Assembly (NCBI GenBank): GCA_031446105.1
Contig: CP132907.1
Span: 186,001-250,000 of the forward strand
Length of the DNA stretch: 64,000 nucleotides
Source of the DNA: Arsenophonus sp031446105
Lineage (GTDB): Bacteria; Pseudomonadota; Gammaproteobacteria; Enterobacterales; Enterobacteriaceae
Direction of reading: 5' to 3'
A model generated the notes under the pieces. That model was not told where the DNA came from. It did not search any database and was given only the letters and a program-made list of their open reading frames with translations. Position 1 is the first letter of the stretch; the number at the start of each line of letters is the position of its first letter. Position numbers and translations under genes: made by a program. Of this stretch, positions 10,488 through 18,528 are shown piece by piece.

Positions 10488-11034
10488 AGAAACATAAATT
10501 TTATCTTTTTTACGTAATTTCTATATTTTTTTTATTTATAAAATTTTTAATATTTTTTAAGTAATATTAAATTAAAATTTATAATCATAAATAATATAAA
10601 AATATTTATTAAAGATATAAAAATATTTTTATTTTTTCTTTTAAAATTATTATAAAAATAAATAATTTATATTTTTAATAAAAAATTTGATATAATTTTA
10701 TTTTAATATTTTTTTTGAAATAATATAATTTTAAAGTACAAAAAATATTTTTAAAATTTATTAAATAGTTTTTTATATAATTTAGTAATTATTAAAAATT
10801 ATATGATGAATTTTAAATTTGTCTTTTATTGATTTTTCTTGCCATGTTAGATTTCTTAAAATTTTAACTTTAAATACAGAAAAATATAGATTAACAATAT
10901 TTAATATACTTTTTATATGTTTTTTTAAAAAATATAGAAGTGATTAAAATTTTTTTAAATTTTTATATTTATTTTAAATAAAGATTTTACCTTAGTGTAA
11001 AAATATATTATTAAATAATATTATTAAAAATTAA
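10488..11034. other. A/T-rich spacer at a synteny break
   Basis: About 550 bases between convergent valS and hspQ, whose E. coli relatives are distant from each other. No remnant, RNA gene or clear terminator stands out. Confidence 0.55.
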
Positions 11035-11355
11035 TTAATTATGTAATTGTGGATTTTTTAATTGAGTTTTAATATATTTGGATAACTCATCTAAAGATGA
11101 GTTTTCTTGTTTTTCATCATAGTTTTCATATGTAATTTGGGCTTCAGCTAAATAAGTATGAATATGTTCACCATTATTATCTTCCATAATTACATGGTAC
11201 CATGGAGCTGCTAATAAAGTCGTATGATATTTAATATTTTTGTTTTTAAATTTATTTAGACAGTATTCTGGATCAATATCTACTATGACACCAGGATAAC
11301 CTAAAAGTTGATGTTTGATTTTTTGTCCAATACTAAATTTGCTGTTATTCATCAT
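11035..11355 (-). CDS. hspQ: Heat shock protein HspQ
   Basis: Small heat-shock protein of the HspQ/YccV family. In E. coli it promotes degradation of certain proteins as a Lon specificity factor, and it binds hemimethylated DNA. The product (about 106-107 aa; E. coli 105) shows KFSIGQKIKHQLLGYPGVIVDIDPEY, then APWYHVIMEDNNGEHIHTYLAEAQ, all family hallmarks. The start is one of two adjacent ATGs at 11355 and 11352; an upstream ATG at 11382 would add unsupported residues. A sigma-32-like promoter precedes it (11400-11425). tusE follows on its upstream side, as in the E. coli 22-minute region. Confidence 0.93.
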   Translation of the reverse strand: MMNNSKFSIGQKIKHQLLGYPGVIVDIDPEYCLNKFKNKNIKYHTTLLAAPWYHVIMEDNNGEHIHTYLAEAQITYENYDEKQENSSLDELSKYIKTQLKNPQLHN

Positions 11356-11399
11356 AATAGATACTTTTTTAAAAATTATCATTTTTTGATACTTTGATT

Positions 11400-11425
11400 A
11401 TATGGGTTGAAATATAAATTTCAAG
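11400..11425 (-). promoter_or_regulatory. Sigma-32-like heat-shock promoter upstream of hspQ
   Basis: On the minus strand CTTGAAA (11425-11419) is followed after 11 bases by ACCCATAT (11407-11400). The heat-shock sigma consensus is CTTGAAA and CCCCATNT, so only the first C of the -10 element deviates. The spacer is at the short end of the accepted range. It lies about 45 bases before the hspQ start codon. The match is read from the sequence; activity is inferred. Confidence 0.6.
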
Positions 11426-11658
11426 GAGTTTATATTTTTTACATAAAGTATAATTTTTAAAATAAAATTATGATATATTATATTGATTATTATGACTTGA
11501 AATTAAAAAACAGGAAATTGTAAAAAAATATTTTTTAAAAATTTGCTTCAAAAAGATTATTGATTTTTAATTAGTAATATTAATATTTTATTAATTTAAG
11601 AATTAATTAAATTTAAGTTAAAATATTGTGAATTTAAGTTAAAATATTGTTTTTTATT

Positions 11659-11988
11659 TTAAATACATTTTATAGGTTTAGGTAAACCTGCAAGTTTTGT
11701 TGCTTGTCTAACTGGCCCCATTGGGAAAAGTTTGTAAAGATAGCAGCTATTACCTAGAGATTCACCATATTGTTTTCTAATTGCTTTTGTTAACATTCTC
11801 ATATTTGGTAATGTATTAAATTTTAAATAAAATTTACGAATAAATAAAATAATTTTCCAATGTTGTTTTGTTAATGTAATATTTTCGTTTTTAGCCAATA
11901 AATATACCATGGATTTTTTCCATTCTTGATTATTTTTAAGATAACCATAATGATCAGTTTCAATTATACGATTTTCAAATATAAACAT
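11659..11988 (-). CDS. tusE: Sulfur relay protein TusE
   Basis: DsrC-family protein that accepts persulfide sulfur from TusBCD and passes it to MnmA for 2-thiolation of U34 in tRNA-Lys, tRNA-Glu and tRNA-Gln. The 109-aa product matches E. coli TusE throughout (ETDHYGYLKN, FYLKFNTLPNMRML, GNSCYLYKLFPMGP) and ends in KPIKCI, with the penultimate Cys that carries the sulfur. The initial sulfur donor in this pathway is IscS, also in this window (32626-33774), and a tRNA-Lys(UUU) substrate lies at 58001-58073. No defects seen. Confidence 0.95.
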   Translation of the reverse strand: MFIFENRIIETDHYGYLKNNQEWKKSMVYLLAKNENITLTKQHWKIILFIRKFYLKFNTLPNMRMLTKAIRKQYGESLGNSCYLYKLFPMGPVRQATKLAGLPKPIKCI

Positions 11989-12127
11989 AAAATATTTTTT
12001 CTATAAAATAAAACAATATTTTATAAAATTTTATTTTTTATTCAAGTATATTATGTTAATAATATATATACTAAAATAATATAAATATTTTTAGAATATT
12101 TTTAAATATTTAAAATATATATTTTAT

Positions 12128-12220
12128 GGAGGGGTGGCCGAGTGGTTTAAGGCAGTGGTCTTGAAAACCATCGATGATAAAAAAATTCATCCGAGAGTTC
12201 GAATCTCTCTCCCTCCGCCA
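12128..12220 (+). tRNA. serT: tRNA-Ser (anticodon UGA)
   Basis: A 93-base class II tRNA. Acceptor GGAGGGG pairs with TCCCTCC (one G-U at base 7). The D-arm contains GGCCGAGTGGTTTAAGGC, the anticodon loop reads CTTGAAA with TGA, a long variable arm follows (CGATGATAAA...TTCATCCG), and the T-arm is GAGAG/CTCTC around TTCGAAT. CCA is encoded (12218-12220). Decodes UCA and, by wobble or modification, other UCN codons. In E. coli serT also lies beside the tusE region. Confidence 0.97.
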
Positions 12221-12472
12221 TTTTAATAGTAAAAAATATTGCTAATTTATATATTTATGCAATATAAAAAAATGTAAAGATTATAAAAAGATTAAAAAAA
12301 TCTTATTTTTTATTTTTAAATACTATAGATGATTAAATATAAAAATTTAGAAATTAAAAGAAAAAATATTATTTTTATTTTTTTGAATAGAATGTATTTA
12401 TGTATTTTTTATTTTGTAAAAGGATTTTACTTATTTTAAAAATAAAATAAAAAAGAATCAAAAATATTTTTT

Positions 12473-12548
12473 TGGCTCCTCCAACTGGATTCGAACCAGT
12501 GACACGCGGATTAACAGTCCGCTGTTCTACCGACTGAACTATGGAGGA
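12473..12548 (-). tRNA. tRNA-Asn (anticodon GUU)
   Basis: A 76-base tRNA read on the minus strand. It starts TCCTCCATAGTTCAGTCGG, the anticodon loop is CTGTTAA with GTT, the T-arm is CTGG-TTCGAAT-CCAG, and the acceptor closes with GGAGGA-G-CCA. CCA is encoded at 12475-12473. It is preceded by a long A/T-rich spacer. Confidence 0.97.
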
Positions 12549-13241
12549 ATTTAATTAGAAATAATATAAAATTAAAATAATTTTAAATATATTAAAACCT
12601 ATTGTCAATAAAAAGTATCCTTTTTTTATTATTTTTAAAGATACTATATATAAAAACATTGTTTATAAAAATTCATTATTAATTTAATTTTGATAATTCT
12701 ATAAAGTTTATAGTTTATTTTTATTTTATCAAATAATACGATAAAGTTATTTTTTGTTTTTTTAAAAAGAATTTATATATTGTCAATAATATTTTTTCTA
12801 CAAAAAAATTAATTTTTTATATTTATATTTTTTTAGAATTATATTAAGTGTACTTATAAAATAGCAACTTTTATAAATAAATATTAAATTAATTATTTTT
12901 TTAGATATTTTTTTTAAATTAAAAAAATATCTAAAAAATATTTAAATGTTTTTTTTATTTCAATTTTTTTTGAATCATAATTTTTTTTAGAAAAAAAATT
13001 AAAAACAAGAGCATAAAACTATTGATATTATATATTATTCGTGCGTTAATAAAAGAAGTCTAATAAACAATATATTTGATGATAAATATTTTGATTTATA
13101 TTTTACAAAAAAATAGATTTTTGATATTTTTATTGTAACTTTAATTAAAGTACTTTCATATTAGATATTATTAATATAGGCTTTATTTTTTTAACCAGCT
13201 AAAAAGCGAAAAATGTTTATTTGTTATAATAGGAAAAGGCA
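12549..13241. other. Divergent spacer between tRNA-Asn and cspC
   Basis: About 690 bases that must hold the promoters of tRNA-Asn (leftward) and cspC (rightward). It contains a perfect 18-base inverted repeat at 12897-12938. The leader just before cspC ends in AGGAAAAGGCA before the ATG, a good ribosome-binding site. No coding remnant is seen. Confidence 0.6.
12897..12938. repeat. Perfect 18-base inverted repeat
   Basis: Arms 12897-12914 and 12921-12938 are exact reverse complements, built as T6-AGATA-T7 and A7-TATCT-A6, with a six-base loop. Both strands could form the same long A-U hairpin. It is not directly after any gene, so it is not an obvious terminator for a neighbour. Confidence 0.75.
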
Positions 13242-13454
13242 ATGTCTGACAAAATGAAAGGTCAAGTAAAGTGGTTTAATGAATCTAAAGGCTTTGGTTT
13301 CATCACTCCTTCTGATGGTAGCAAAGATGTATTCGTTCACTTTTCTGCCATTCAAGGAAATGGATTCAAAACCCTTGCTGAGGGACAAAATGTAGAATTT
13401 ACAATTGAAGATGGTTCTAAAGGTCCAGCTGCAGCTAATGTAACTGCTCTTTAA
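13242..13454 (+). CDS. cspC: Cold-shock-family protein CspC/CspE
   Basis: 70-aa nucleic-acid chaperone with one OB-fold cold-shock domain. RNP1 (KGFGFI) and RNP2 (VFVHF) are intact. The segment SAIQGNGFKTLAEGQNVEF and the ending AAANVTAL resemble E. coli CspC more than CspE, but the two are nearly indistinguishable and CspE is possible. It acts as a transcription antiterminator and mRNA stabiliser. A strong ribosome-binding site (AGGAAAAGG) precedes the ATG and a strong intrinsic terminator follows. Its codons are visibly richer in G/C than the neighbours', as expected for a highly expressed, strongly constrained gene. It stands alone in its own transcription unit. Confidence 0.94.
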   Translation: MSDKMKGQVKWFNESKGFGFITPSDGSKDVFVHFSAIQGNGFKTLAEGQNVEFTIEDGSKGPAAANVTAL

Positions 13455-13491
13455 AGATTTTGTAAAATTAAATATAAAAAATGGATTTTTT

Positions 13492-13533
13492 GAAGCCTGT
13501 CACTTTTTTCATAGTGACAGGTTTCTTTTTTTT
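13492..13533 (+). terminator. Intrinsic terminator after cspC
   Basis: A 12-base stem (GAAGCCTGTCAC, 13492-13503, with GTGACAGGTTTC, 13514-13525, one G-T pair) encloses a ten-base loop and is followed by eight T's (13526-13533). It is one of very few G/C-bearing textbook terminators in the window. Confidence 0.93.
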
Positions 13534-13690
13534 ACAAAGAAACAATATTTTTAAATATTTTTTATCAGGATAGATTTTTTTATGAATTATAATAATGGTA
13601 AGGATGATTATATGAATTTTATAATATTTATATATTAATGGTTTTTAAAGATAACATTTTTTTATTAAAAAAATACTTTAGAGATAAAAA

Positions 13691-14053
13691 TGGTGGAGCT
13701 GGCGGGATTTGAACCCGCGTCCGAAATCTTTACATCCTAAGTTCTACATGCTTAGTCTATTGTTTTACTAATTAATTTTGAATAGACACACTTATTAATT
13801 AGTTTAGTCTTATTTATATAGAAGGAACCTCAGACTTTAGGTTATCCCGCTATCTCTTTTTAATTTGACTTCTTTTATCCCCGTCCTAAGAGAGGAGGCT
13901 AGGGTAAAAGAAGAATCTGGAACAGGTTATTAAGCTGCCAGTTTATATTGATTGTCGTTTGCGACTATTTTTTGCGGCTTTTTACGAGGCCTACCGCCCC
14001 TCGGCATGCTCTTTTGGATTTCAATAAATTTCGTCGAATCCTTAATCAGCCCC
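13691..14053 (-). ncRNA. ssrA: Transfer-messenger RNA (tmRNA, ssrA)
   Basis: 363-base tmRNA that, with SmpB, rescues stalled ribosomes. The 5' end GGGGCTGATTAAGGATTCGACG and the 3' end with GGGTTCAAATCCCGCC...CTCCACCA form the tRNA-like domain; CCA is encoded (13693-13691). The tag frame (13962-13933, stops TAATAA 13932-13927) reads ANDNQYKLAA, with the usual ALAA-type end altered to KLAA. The pseudoknot region upstream of the tag (GCATGCCGAGGGGCGGT) is well kept. A TATAAT-like element lies at 14066-14061, seven bases before the 5' end. smpB lies immediately upstream on the same strand. Confidence 0.97.
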
Positions 14054-14088
14054 ATTAATTATTATAAATTATTTTTAAAAGTTTTATT

Positions 14089-14571
14089 TTATCTGTATTT
14101 ATTTTTTATAATTTTATTTTTTTGCATCATCCATTCTTGTTTTTTAATCTCAAAACGTTTGTCATGTTTATTTTTTCCTTTAGCTAAAGCAATTTTTATT
14201 TTGCACCAAGCTTTTTTCCAATAAAGAGATAATGCTATTACAGTATGACCTGATTGGTTGATTTTTCCAAATATTAAATCAATTTCTTTTTGTTTTAATA
14301 ATAGCTTACGTGTTCTTGCAGAATCATAAATTATATTTAAAGAAGCCATATGTAATGGGGTTATATTTAAACCTACTATATAAGCTTCTTTATCTTTTAT
14401 AAAGATATAACTATTGCTAATATTGACGTTTCCAGCACGTAATGCTTTCACCTCCCATCCCAATAGTTTTAAACCAGCTTCAAATATTTCATAAATAAAA
14501 TATTCGTATTTTATTTTTTTATTTACAATTATGATTTTATTATTACTTTTGCATATCTTTTTGTTTATCAT
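14089..14571 (-). CDS. smpB: SsrA-binding protein SmpB
   Basis: RNA-binding protein that binds the tRNA-like part of tmRNA and places it in the empty A site of stalled ribosomes. The OB-fold core shows YEYFIYEIFEAGLKLLGWEVKALRAG, the ARTRKLLL segment, ALSLYWKKAWCKIKIALAKGK and the C-terminal tail HDKR...RIIK-like residues that enter the mRNA channel. The start is the ATG at 14571, giving 160 aa as in E. coli; a TTG at 14580 is open upstream. It sits head-to-tail with ssrA and divergent from ratA. Confidence 0.95.
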   Translation of the reverse strand: MINKKICKSNNKIIIVNKKIKYEYFIYEIFEAGLKLLGWEVKALRAGNVNISNSYIFIKDKEAYIVGLNITPLHMASLNIIYDSARTRKLLLKQKEIDLIFGKINQSGHTVIALSLYWKKAWCKIKIALAKGKNKHDKRFEIKKQEWMMQKNKIIKNKYR

Positions 14572-14689
14572 AATTAACAATTATAATCTATTTATTAATA
14601 AATAGAACAGAAAAATTAAAAATTTTATTGAATTTTTTTTATATTAAATTATATTTAATAAAATTTTTTTTGATTGGTTAATAATATTA

Positions 14690-15127
14690 ATGTCAAAGTT
14701 TACTTGTTCTTTTTTTATGTCTTATAGTGCAAAAAAAATATTTAATTTGGTAAATGATGTAAATTCGTATTCTTTATTTTTTCCTTATTGTAAAAATAGT
14801 AAAATATTGACTTATAATAAAAATGAAATGATAGCAGCTATTAATATTTCTCAATATAATTTCTCTAAAACTTTTGTAACACATAATATATTCAAAAAAT
14901 ACCAAACTATTCATATGAAATTAATACGAGGTCCATTGCATAAATTATTAGGTTATTGGTTATTTAGACCCTTAAATAAAGATTCCTGTAAGATAAAATT
15001 TTATTTAGAACTGGAATTTACTAATCAATTTTTAGAAATATTTTTTAAACAAGCTTTAAATGGATTTTCCGAAAAAATTTTTATAGCTTTTTCAAAACGT
15101 GCTAATGAAGTTTATAGTAATTTATAA
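14690..15127 (+). CDS. ratA: RatA/Coq10-type START-domain protein
   Basis: 145-aa START-fold protein of the RatA (YfjG) family. Described in E. coli as a toxin that binds 50S subunits and blocks 70S association; the family is also related to Coq10, which handles ubiquinone. Family signatures seen: SYSAKKIFNLVNDVNSYSLFFPYC, SKTFVTHN, GPLHKLLGYWLFRPL, and the ending RANEVYS. In E. coli the order is ratA-ratB-bamE; ratB is absent here, its place being a 270-base spacer. Retention without RatB suggests the ubiquinone or ribosome role matters rather than a toxin-antitoxin pair, but that is inference. Confidence 0.9.
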   Translation: MSKFTCSFFMSYSAKKIFNLVNDVNSYSLFFPYCKNSKILTYNKNEMIAAINISQYNFSKTFVTHNIFKKYQTIHMKLIRGPLHKLLGYWLFRPLNKDSCKIKFYLELEFTNQFLEIFFKQALNGFSEKIFIAFSKRANEVYSNL

Positions 15128-15397
15128 AATAAATATTAAAAGTTTTTTTGTATATTTTTTGAGTAATAATAATTAAAATTTAAAATTTTAATATAAAAAA
15201 TATTTTTTATATTTTATCATATTATATATTAGCATTAATAATATAAAATTATATAAAAATATAATATATGTTATATAGAATTTAATTATAAAAAAAATTA
15301 CAGAAAGATAATTATTGAATAAATTTTATTATAAATTTATTTTTTTTATATTTGCTGATCATTTTTTTTGAATTTATGTTAAAAATCTTTTTTGGCA

Positions 15398-15730
15398 TTA
15401 ATTTATTTTTTTATCGATTTTAATTAAAATAGATTTTTCATTAAAAGTAAGTATTAATGTTTTTTGTTTTGTTTTTTGATGGCTATTTTTTTTATAAAAA
15501 ATATAATACCATTTTTGTACTCCAAATGGTTCTTTTATCATAGGTGTTCCTAATATATATGTTATTTGTTCTTTGTTCATTCCTAATTTTATTGTTAAAA
15601 TATCTTTTAAATTGAAATAATTACCTTGATTAATATCAGGATGATAAACAAAGTTTTTAATAATAGAACAACCTGTTATTAAAATAATAGTAAAAATTAT
15701 TAAAATATGAATTAATATTTTATAATGCAT
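15398..15730 (-). CDS. bamE: Outer-membrane assembly lipoprotein BamE (SmpA)
   Basis: Small lipoprotein of the BAM complex, which folds beta-barrel proteins into the outer membrane. A hydrophobic signal peptide ends in the lipobox ITGC with Cys21 as the lipidated residue. The mature part carries HPDINQGNYF, GMNKEQITYILGTPM, GVQKWYYIFYKK and LTFNEKSIL, the BamE fold. 110 aa versus 113 in E. coli. It faces away from nadK across a spacer where recN was lost. Confidence 0.94.
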   Translation of the reverse strand: MHYKILIHILIIFTIILITGCSIIKNFVYHPDINQGNYFNLKDILTIKLGMNKEQITYILGTPMIKEPFGVQKWYYIFYKKNSHQKTKQKTLILTFNEKSILIKIDKKIN

Positions 15731-16163
15731 AAAATAGATATATATTTTTGATGAGAATTATATTATATCATAGTTATATTAAATATTAAAAATATTTTAT
15801 TTATTATTGTTATAAATGATATTTTATTCCTATAAAAAAGTTTTAATAATTTTATTATCAGATATATATAATAAATATATATTTTTATTTACTATATAAT
15901 TATTTTAACTTTTATATAGTATATGTATTTAAATATTTTTTGTTTATTTAAATTTTTTTTATTAAAATTATCGATATAAAATTATAGTTAATATTTTTTT
16001 TGTTAATCTAATAATCTAAGTTTTATTAATTTTATTTTAATAGTAGTATAAGATTAATTATAATTTTAATACTATAATATCATATGAATATACTTTTTTA
16101 ATAATTATATAAAATACAATTTTGAATATAAAATTTTAAAATTTAATTTATAATTTTTTTGTA
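15731..16163. other. Spacer at the ancestral recN position
   Basis: In E. coli recN sits between nadK and bamE. Only about 430 bases of A/T-rich sequence remain; I could not read any RecN fragment. It must include the bamE promoter. Confidence 0.55.
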
Positions 16164-17075
16164 TTAAAAATAAAAATGTTTTTTTGACCAACTTAGTTTA
16201 GAACTTAACACATTAAAATAATTATAATTTTTTGGATGAATTAAATGAAGTTTTTTTTTGCTTTTTTTAATTAAAATTTCATCGTTATAATTTTTTATGG
16301 GTAAAGTAATTTGACCATCACAACTCATTTTATAGTTGATATTCCTTTTTCTAAATTTTAATTTAATAATACTATTACTGTTAATCACTAGTGGTCTCGA
16401 TGAAAGTGTATGAGGAAACATAGGTACTAAAGCAATTGCATCAATATTAGGAGTTAATATAGGCCCACCAGCTGAAAGAGAGTAAGCAGTGGATCCCGTA
16501 GGGGTAGTGATAATTAATCCGTCTGAACGTTGAGAAAAAGCAAAGCGATTATCAATATAAACATCAAATTCAATCATATGTGCAATTTTTCCAGGATGTA
16601 AAATTACTTCGTTAATTGCATTACTCATTATAGATTTTTGCTTTTTTTTCTTAATAACATGTGTTTCTAATAAAAAACGTTTTTCTTCATAAAAATTACC
16701 TTTTAATACTTCTTTAAGTTGTTCTTTAGCATTTTTAGGACTTAAATCAGCTAAAAAACCAAGATTACCTCGATTAATACCAATAACTTTACTTTCATAA
16801 TACGACAAAATACGTGCAGCACCTAACATATTACCATCACCACCAATAACAATAATTAAATCTGCTTTTTTTCCTATTTCTTCTAAAGTACCTGTAATAG
16901 CTTTTTGAAGCTTAAGGTTTTGTGCAATTTTTTTTTCAATTAAAACTTTATATTTCTTTTCTTTTAACCAATAATATAATTGTTCATGTGTTATTAATGC
17001 TTCGGAATATCTTGGATATCCTATAATCCCAATATATTTAAATGATCTTTTTTTTTGTTTTGTTTTAGTTGACAT
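16164..17075 (-). CDS. nadK: NAD kinase
   Basis: Phosphorylates NAD to NADP, the only known route to NADP. 303 aa (E. coli 292). Shows the GGDGN motif (VIGGDGNMLGAAR), GINRGNLGFLADL, NEVILHPGK, the substrate-binding TPTGSTAYSLSAGGPI, and HTLSSRPLVI. The C-terminal GWSK-type end (LSWSKKHF) is kept. The start ATG at 17075 gives a short basic N-terminus (MSTKTKQKKR) before YIGIIGYPR. Divergent from grpE, as in E. coli. Works with NadE (28025) and PnuC (57019) in the symbiont's pyridine-nucleotide supply. Confidence 0.96.
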   Translation of the reverse strand: MSTKTKQKKRSFKYIGIIGYPRYSEALITHEQLYYWLKEKKYKVLIEKKIAQNLKLQKAITGTLEEIGKKADLIIVIGGDGNMLGAARILSYYESKVIGINRGNLGFLADLSPKNAKEQLKEVLKGNFYEEKRFLLETHVIKKKKQKSIMSNAINEVILHPGKIAHMIEFDVYIDNRFAFSQRSDGLIITTPTGSTAYSLSAGGPILTPNIDAIALVPMFPHTLSSRPLVINSNSIIKLKFRKRNINYKMSCDGQITLPIKNYNDEILIKKSKKKLHLIHPKNYNYFNVLSSKLSWSKKHFYF

Positions 17076-17108
17076 GTTTTTTCTTCTTTTATAAGTTGGT
17101 TTTTTTCT

Positions 17109-17136
17109 CTTGAATACAAAAGTTTTATCCCCATAA
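17109..17136 (+). promoter_or_regulatory. Sigma-32 heat-shock promoter of grpE
   Basis: CTTGAAT (17109-17115), a 13-base spacer, then CCCCATAA (17129-17136). Compared with the RpoH consensus CTTGAAA - CCCCATNT there is one mismatch in each element and the spacer is the preferred length. The G/C run CCCC is conspicuous in this A/T-rich spacer. It lies 45 bases upstream of the grpE ATG. Confidence 0.82.
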
Positions 17137-17181
17137 TAATCTAATAATCTAGATTATTGTTAAATAAATATGGAGATACTA

Positions 17182-17787
17182 ATGAGTAGTAGTGAAAATA
17201 AAAAAATAAAAAATGAAGAAACTTCTCAAGAAACAGAATTTAAAAAAATAGAAAAAAATGAAAGACAAGAAAATATTCTTGATAAAGAAGAAACTATAGA
17301 ATCTATGGAAGAAGATTTAATTGATTCGCGTATTAATGAATTAGAAGAACAATTATTGGAATTGCAAAAACGTGAACGTGAAGTTTTATTAAGATCTAAA
17401 GCAGAAGTTGAAAATATTCGCCGACGTACTGAACAAGATATCGAAAAAGCACATAAGTTTGCTTTAGAAAATTTTGCCCATGAATTATTACATGTAATTG
17501 ATAATTTAGAAAGAGCAATTGAATCTGTTGATAAAAAAAAATCTTCATCTATACAAATGCTTGAAGGTCTTGAATTGACATTAAAATCTTTTTTAAATGT
17601 TATTAATAAATACGGTGTTGCAGTGGTAGTTGAAAATAATGTTCCTTTTAATCCAGAAGTACATCAGGCAATGACAGTTATTCATTCCGAAAAACATGAA
17701 CCTAATCAAGTAATTGATGTTATGCAAAAAGGATATACATTAAATGGACGTTTATTACGTCCAGCTATGGTGATTGTTTCCAAATAA
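17182..17787 (+). CDS. grpE: Nucleotide exchange factor GrpE
   Basis: Co-chaperone that releases ADP from DnaK. 201 aa (E. coli 197). A charged Glu/Lys-rich N-terminus leads into a long coiled coil (ELEEQLLELQKREREVLLRSK, then AEVENIRRRTEQDIEKAHKFAL), followed by the beta domain (VENNVPFNPEVHQAMTVI, VMQKGYTLNGRLLRPAMVIV). The ATG at 17182 is the start because GGAG lies at 17172-17175, six bases upstream; the ATG at 17170 overlaps that site and is less likely. Driven by the sigma-32 promoter at 17109-17136. Confidence 0.96.
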   Translation: MSSSENKKIKNEETSQETEFKKIEKNERQENILDKEETIESMEEDLIDSRINELEEQLLELQKREREVLLRSKAEVENIRRRTEQDIEKAHKFALENFAHELLHVIDNLERAIESVDKKKSSSIQMLEGLELTLKSFLNVINKYGVAVVVENNVPFNPEVHQAMTVIHSEKHEPNQVIDVMQKGYTLNGRLLRPAMVIVSK

Positions 17788-17810
17788 ATACAAAATGTAC
17801 CTAGATAAAT

Positions 17811-17845
17811 ATGCCCTCACCCAAATTTTTATGGGTGTGCGGCAT
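17811..17845. terminator. G/C-bearing hairpin between convergent grpE and ung
   Basis: ATGCC (17811-17815) pairs with GGCAT (17841-17845), and CACCCA (17818-17823) pairs with TGGGTG (17832-17837), with a small internal loop and an eight-base A/T loop. It lies just after the grpE stop and before the end of ung on the other strand, so it may end both. No strong T-run follows on either strand, so function is uncertain. Confidence 0.55.
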
Positions 17846-17857
17846 TAAGTTTATGAA

Positions 17858-18528
17858 TTATAATAATGTCCAATTAATAATTGGAAATCCACATTTTTTT
17901 AAAATTTTATTAGTTTTAGAAAAATGTTTACAACCAAAAAAACCTTTATAACAAGATAGTGGTGAAGGATGAGATGCTGTAAGAAAAAAATTTTTTTTAG
18001 TATTGATAAACTGAATTTTTTTTTTGCATGAGCACCCCATAATAAAAAAATTACGCCAAAGCAGTATTGATTGATTACCATAATGACTTTATTAGTAAAT
18101 TGTTCCCAATTAAGATTAAAATGTGAATGTGCTTTACCTGATTCGACAGTTAAAATTGTATTTAATAATAATACTCCTTGTTTTGCCCAATTAATTAAGC
18201 AACCATGATTTGGTTTTTTAAAACTTGGAATATCTTTTTTTAGTTCTTTATATATATTAGATAAAGAAGGTGGTATTAAAACATTTTTAGGAACAGAAAA
18301 AGCAAATCCGTGAGCTTGATTAGGTCCATGATAGGGATCTTGTCCTAAAATAACGACTCTTATTTTATTTAGTTCAGTATAATTAAAAGCATTAAAAATA
18401 TCTTTATTTGGAGGGTAAATTATTTTTCCTTTTTGTTTTTCTATGTTAAGTTTTTTAAAAATATTACGAAAATAATCTTCTTTTTTTTCTTGATTGATAA
18501 TATCTTTCCATGTTGGTATATAGCACAT
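17858..18528 (-). pseudogene. ung: Uracil-DNA glycosylase, frameshifted at an A10 tract
   Basis: Base-excision repair enzyme that removes uracil from DNA. The first part, from ATG 18528 (AGGA seven bases upstream), carries the catalytic GQDPYHG, IPPSLSNIYKEL, NWAKQGVLLLN and FLLWGAHAKKK. At an A10 run on the coding strand (18025-18016) the frame breaks. The remaining essential part, SHPSPLS with the catalytic His, GFFGCKHF and NW, lies in another frame ending at 17858. One extra A (A11) restores a full-length protein of family length. It is either a fresh pseudogene or a gene rescued by transcriptional slippage; both halves look conserved, which argues for recent or tolerated damage. Confidence 0.88.

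Noticed and set aside
13952..14224. A 90-codon open frame on the plus strand rich in Phe/Leu/Ile
   Set aside because: It lies antisense to the 5' end of tmRNA and the 3' end of smpB, which are both certain; its composition is that of reverse-complemented A/T-rich coding sequence.
14690..15127. ratA as half of a RatA/RatB toxin-antitoxin system
   Set aside because: No ratB is present, and the toxin label is contested for a START-domain family related to Coq10.
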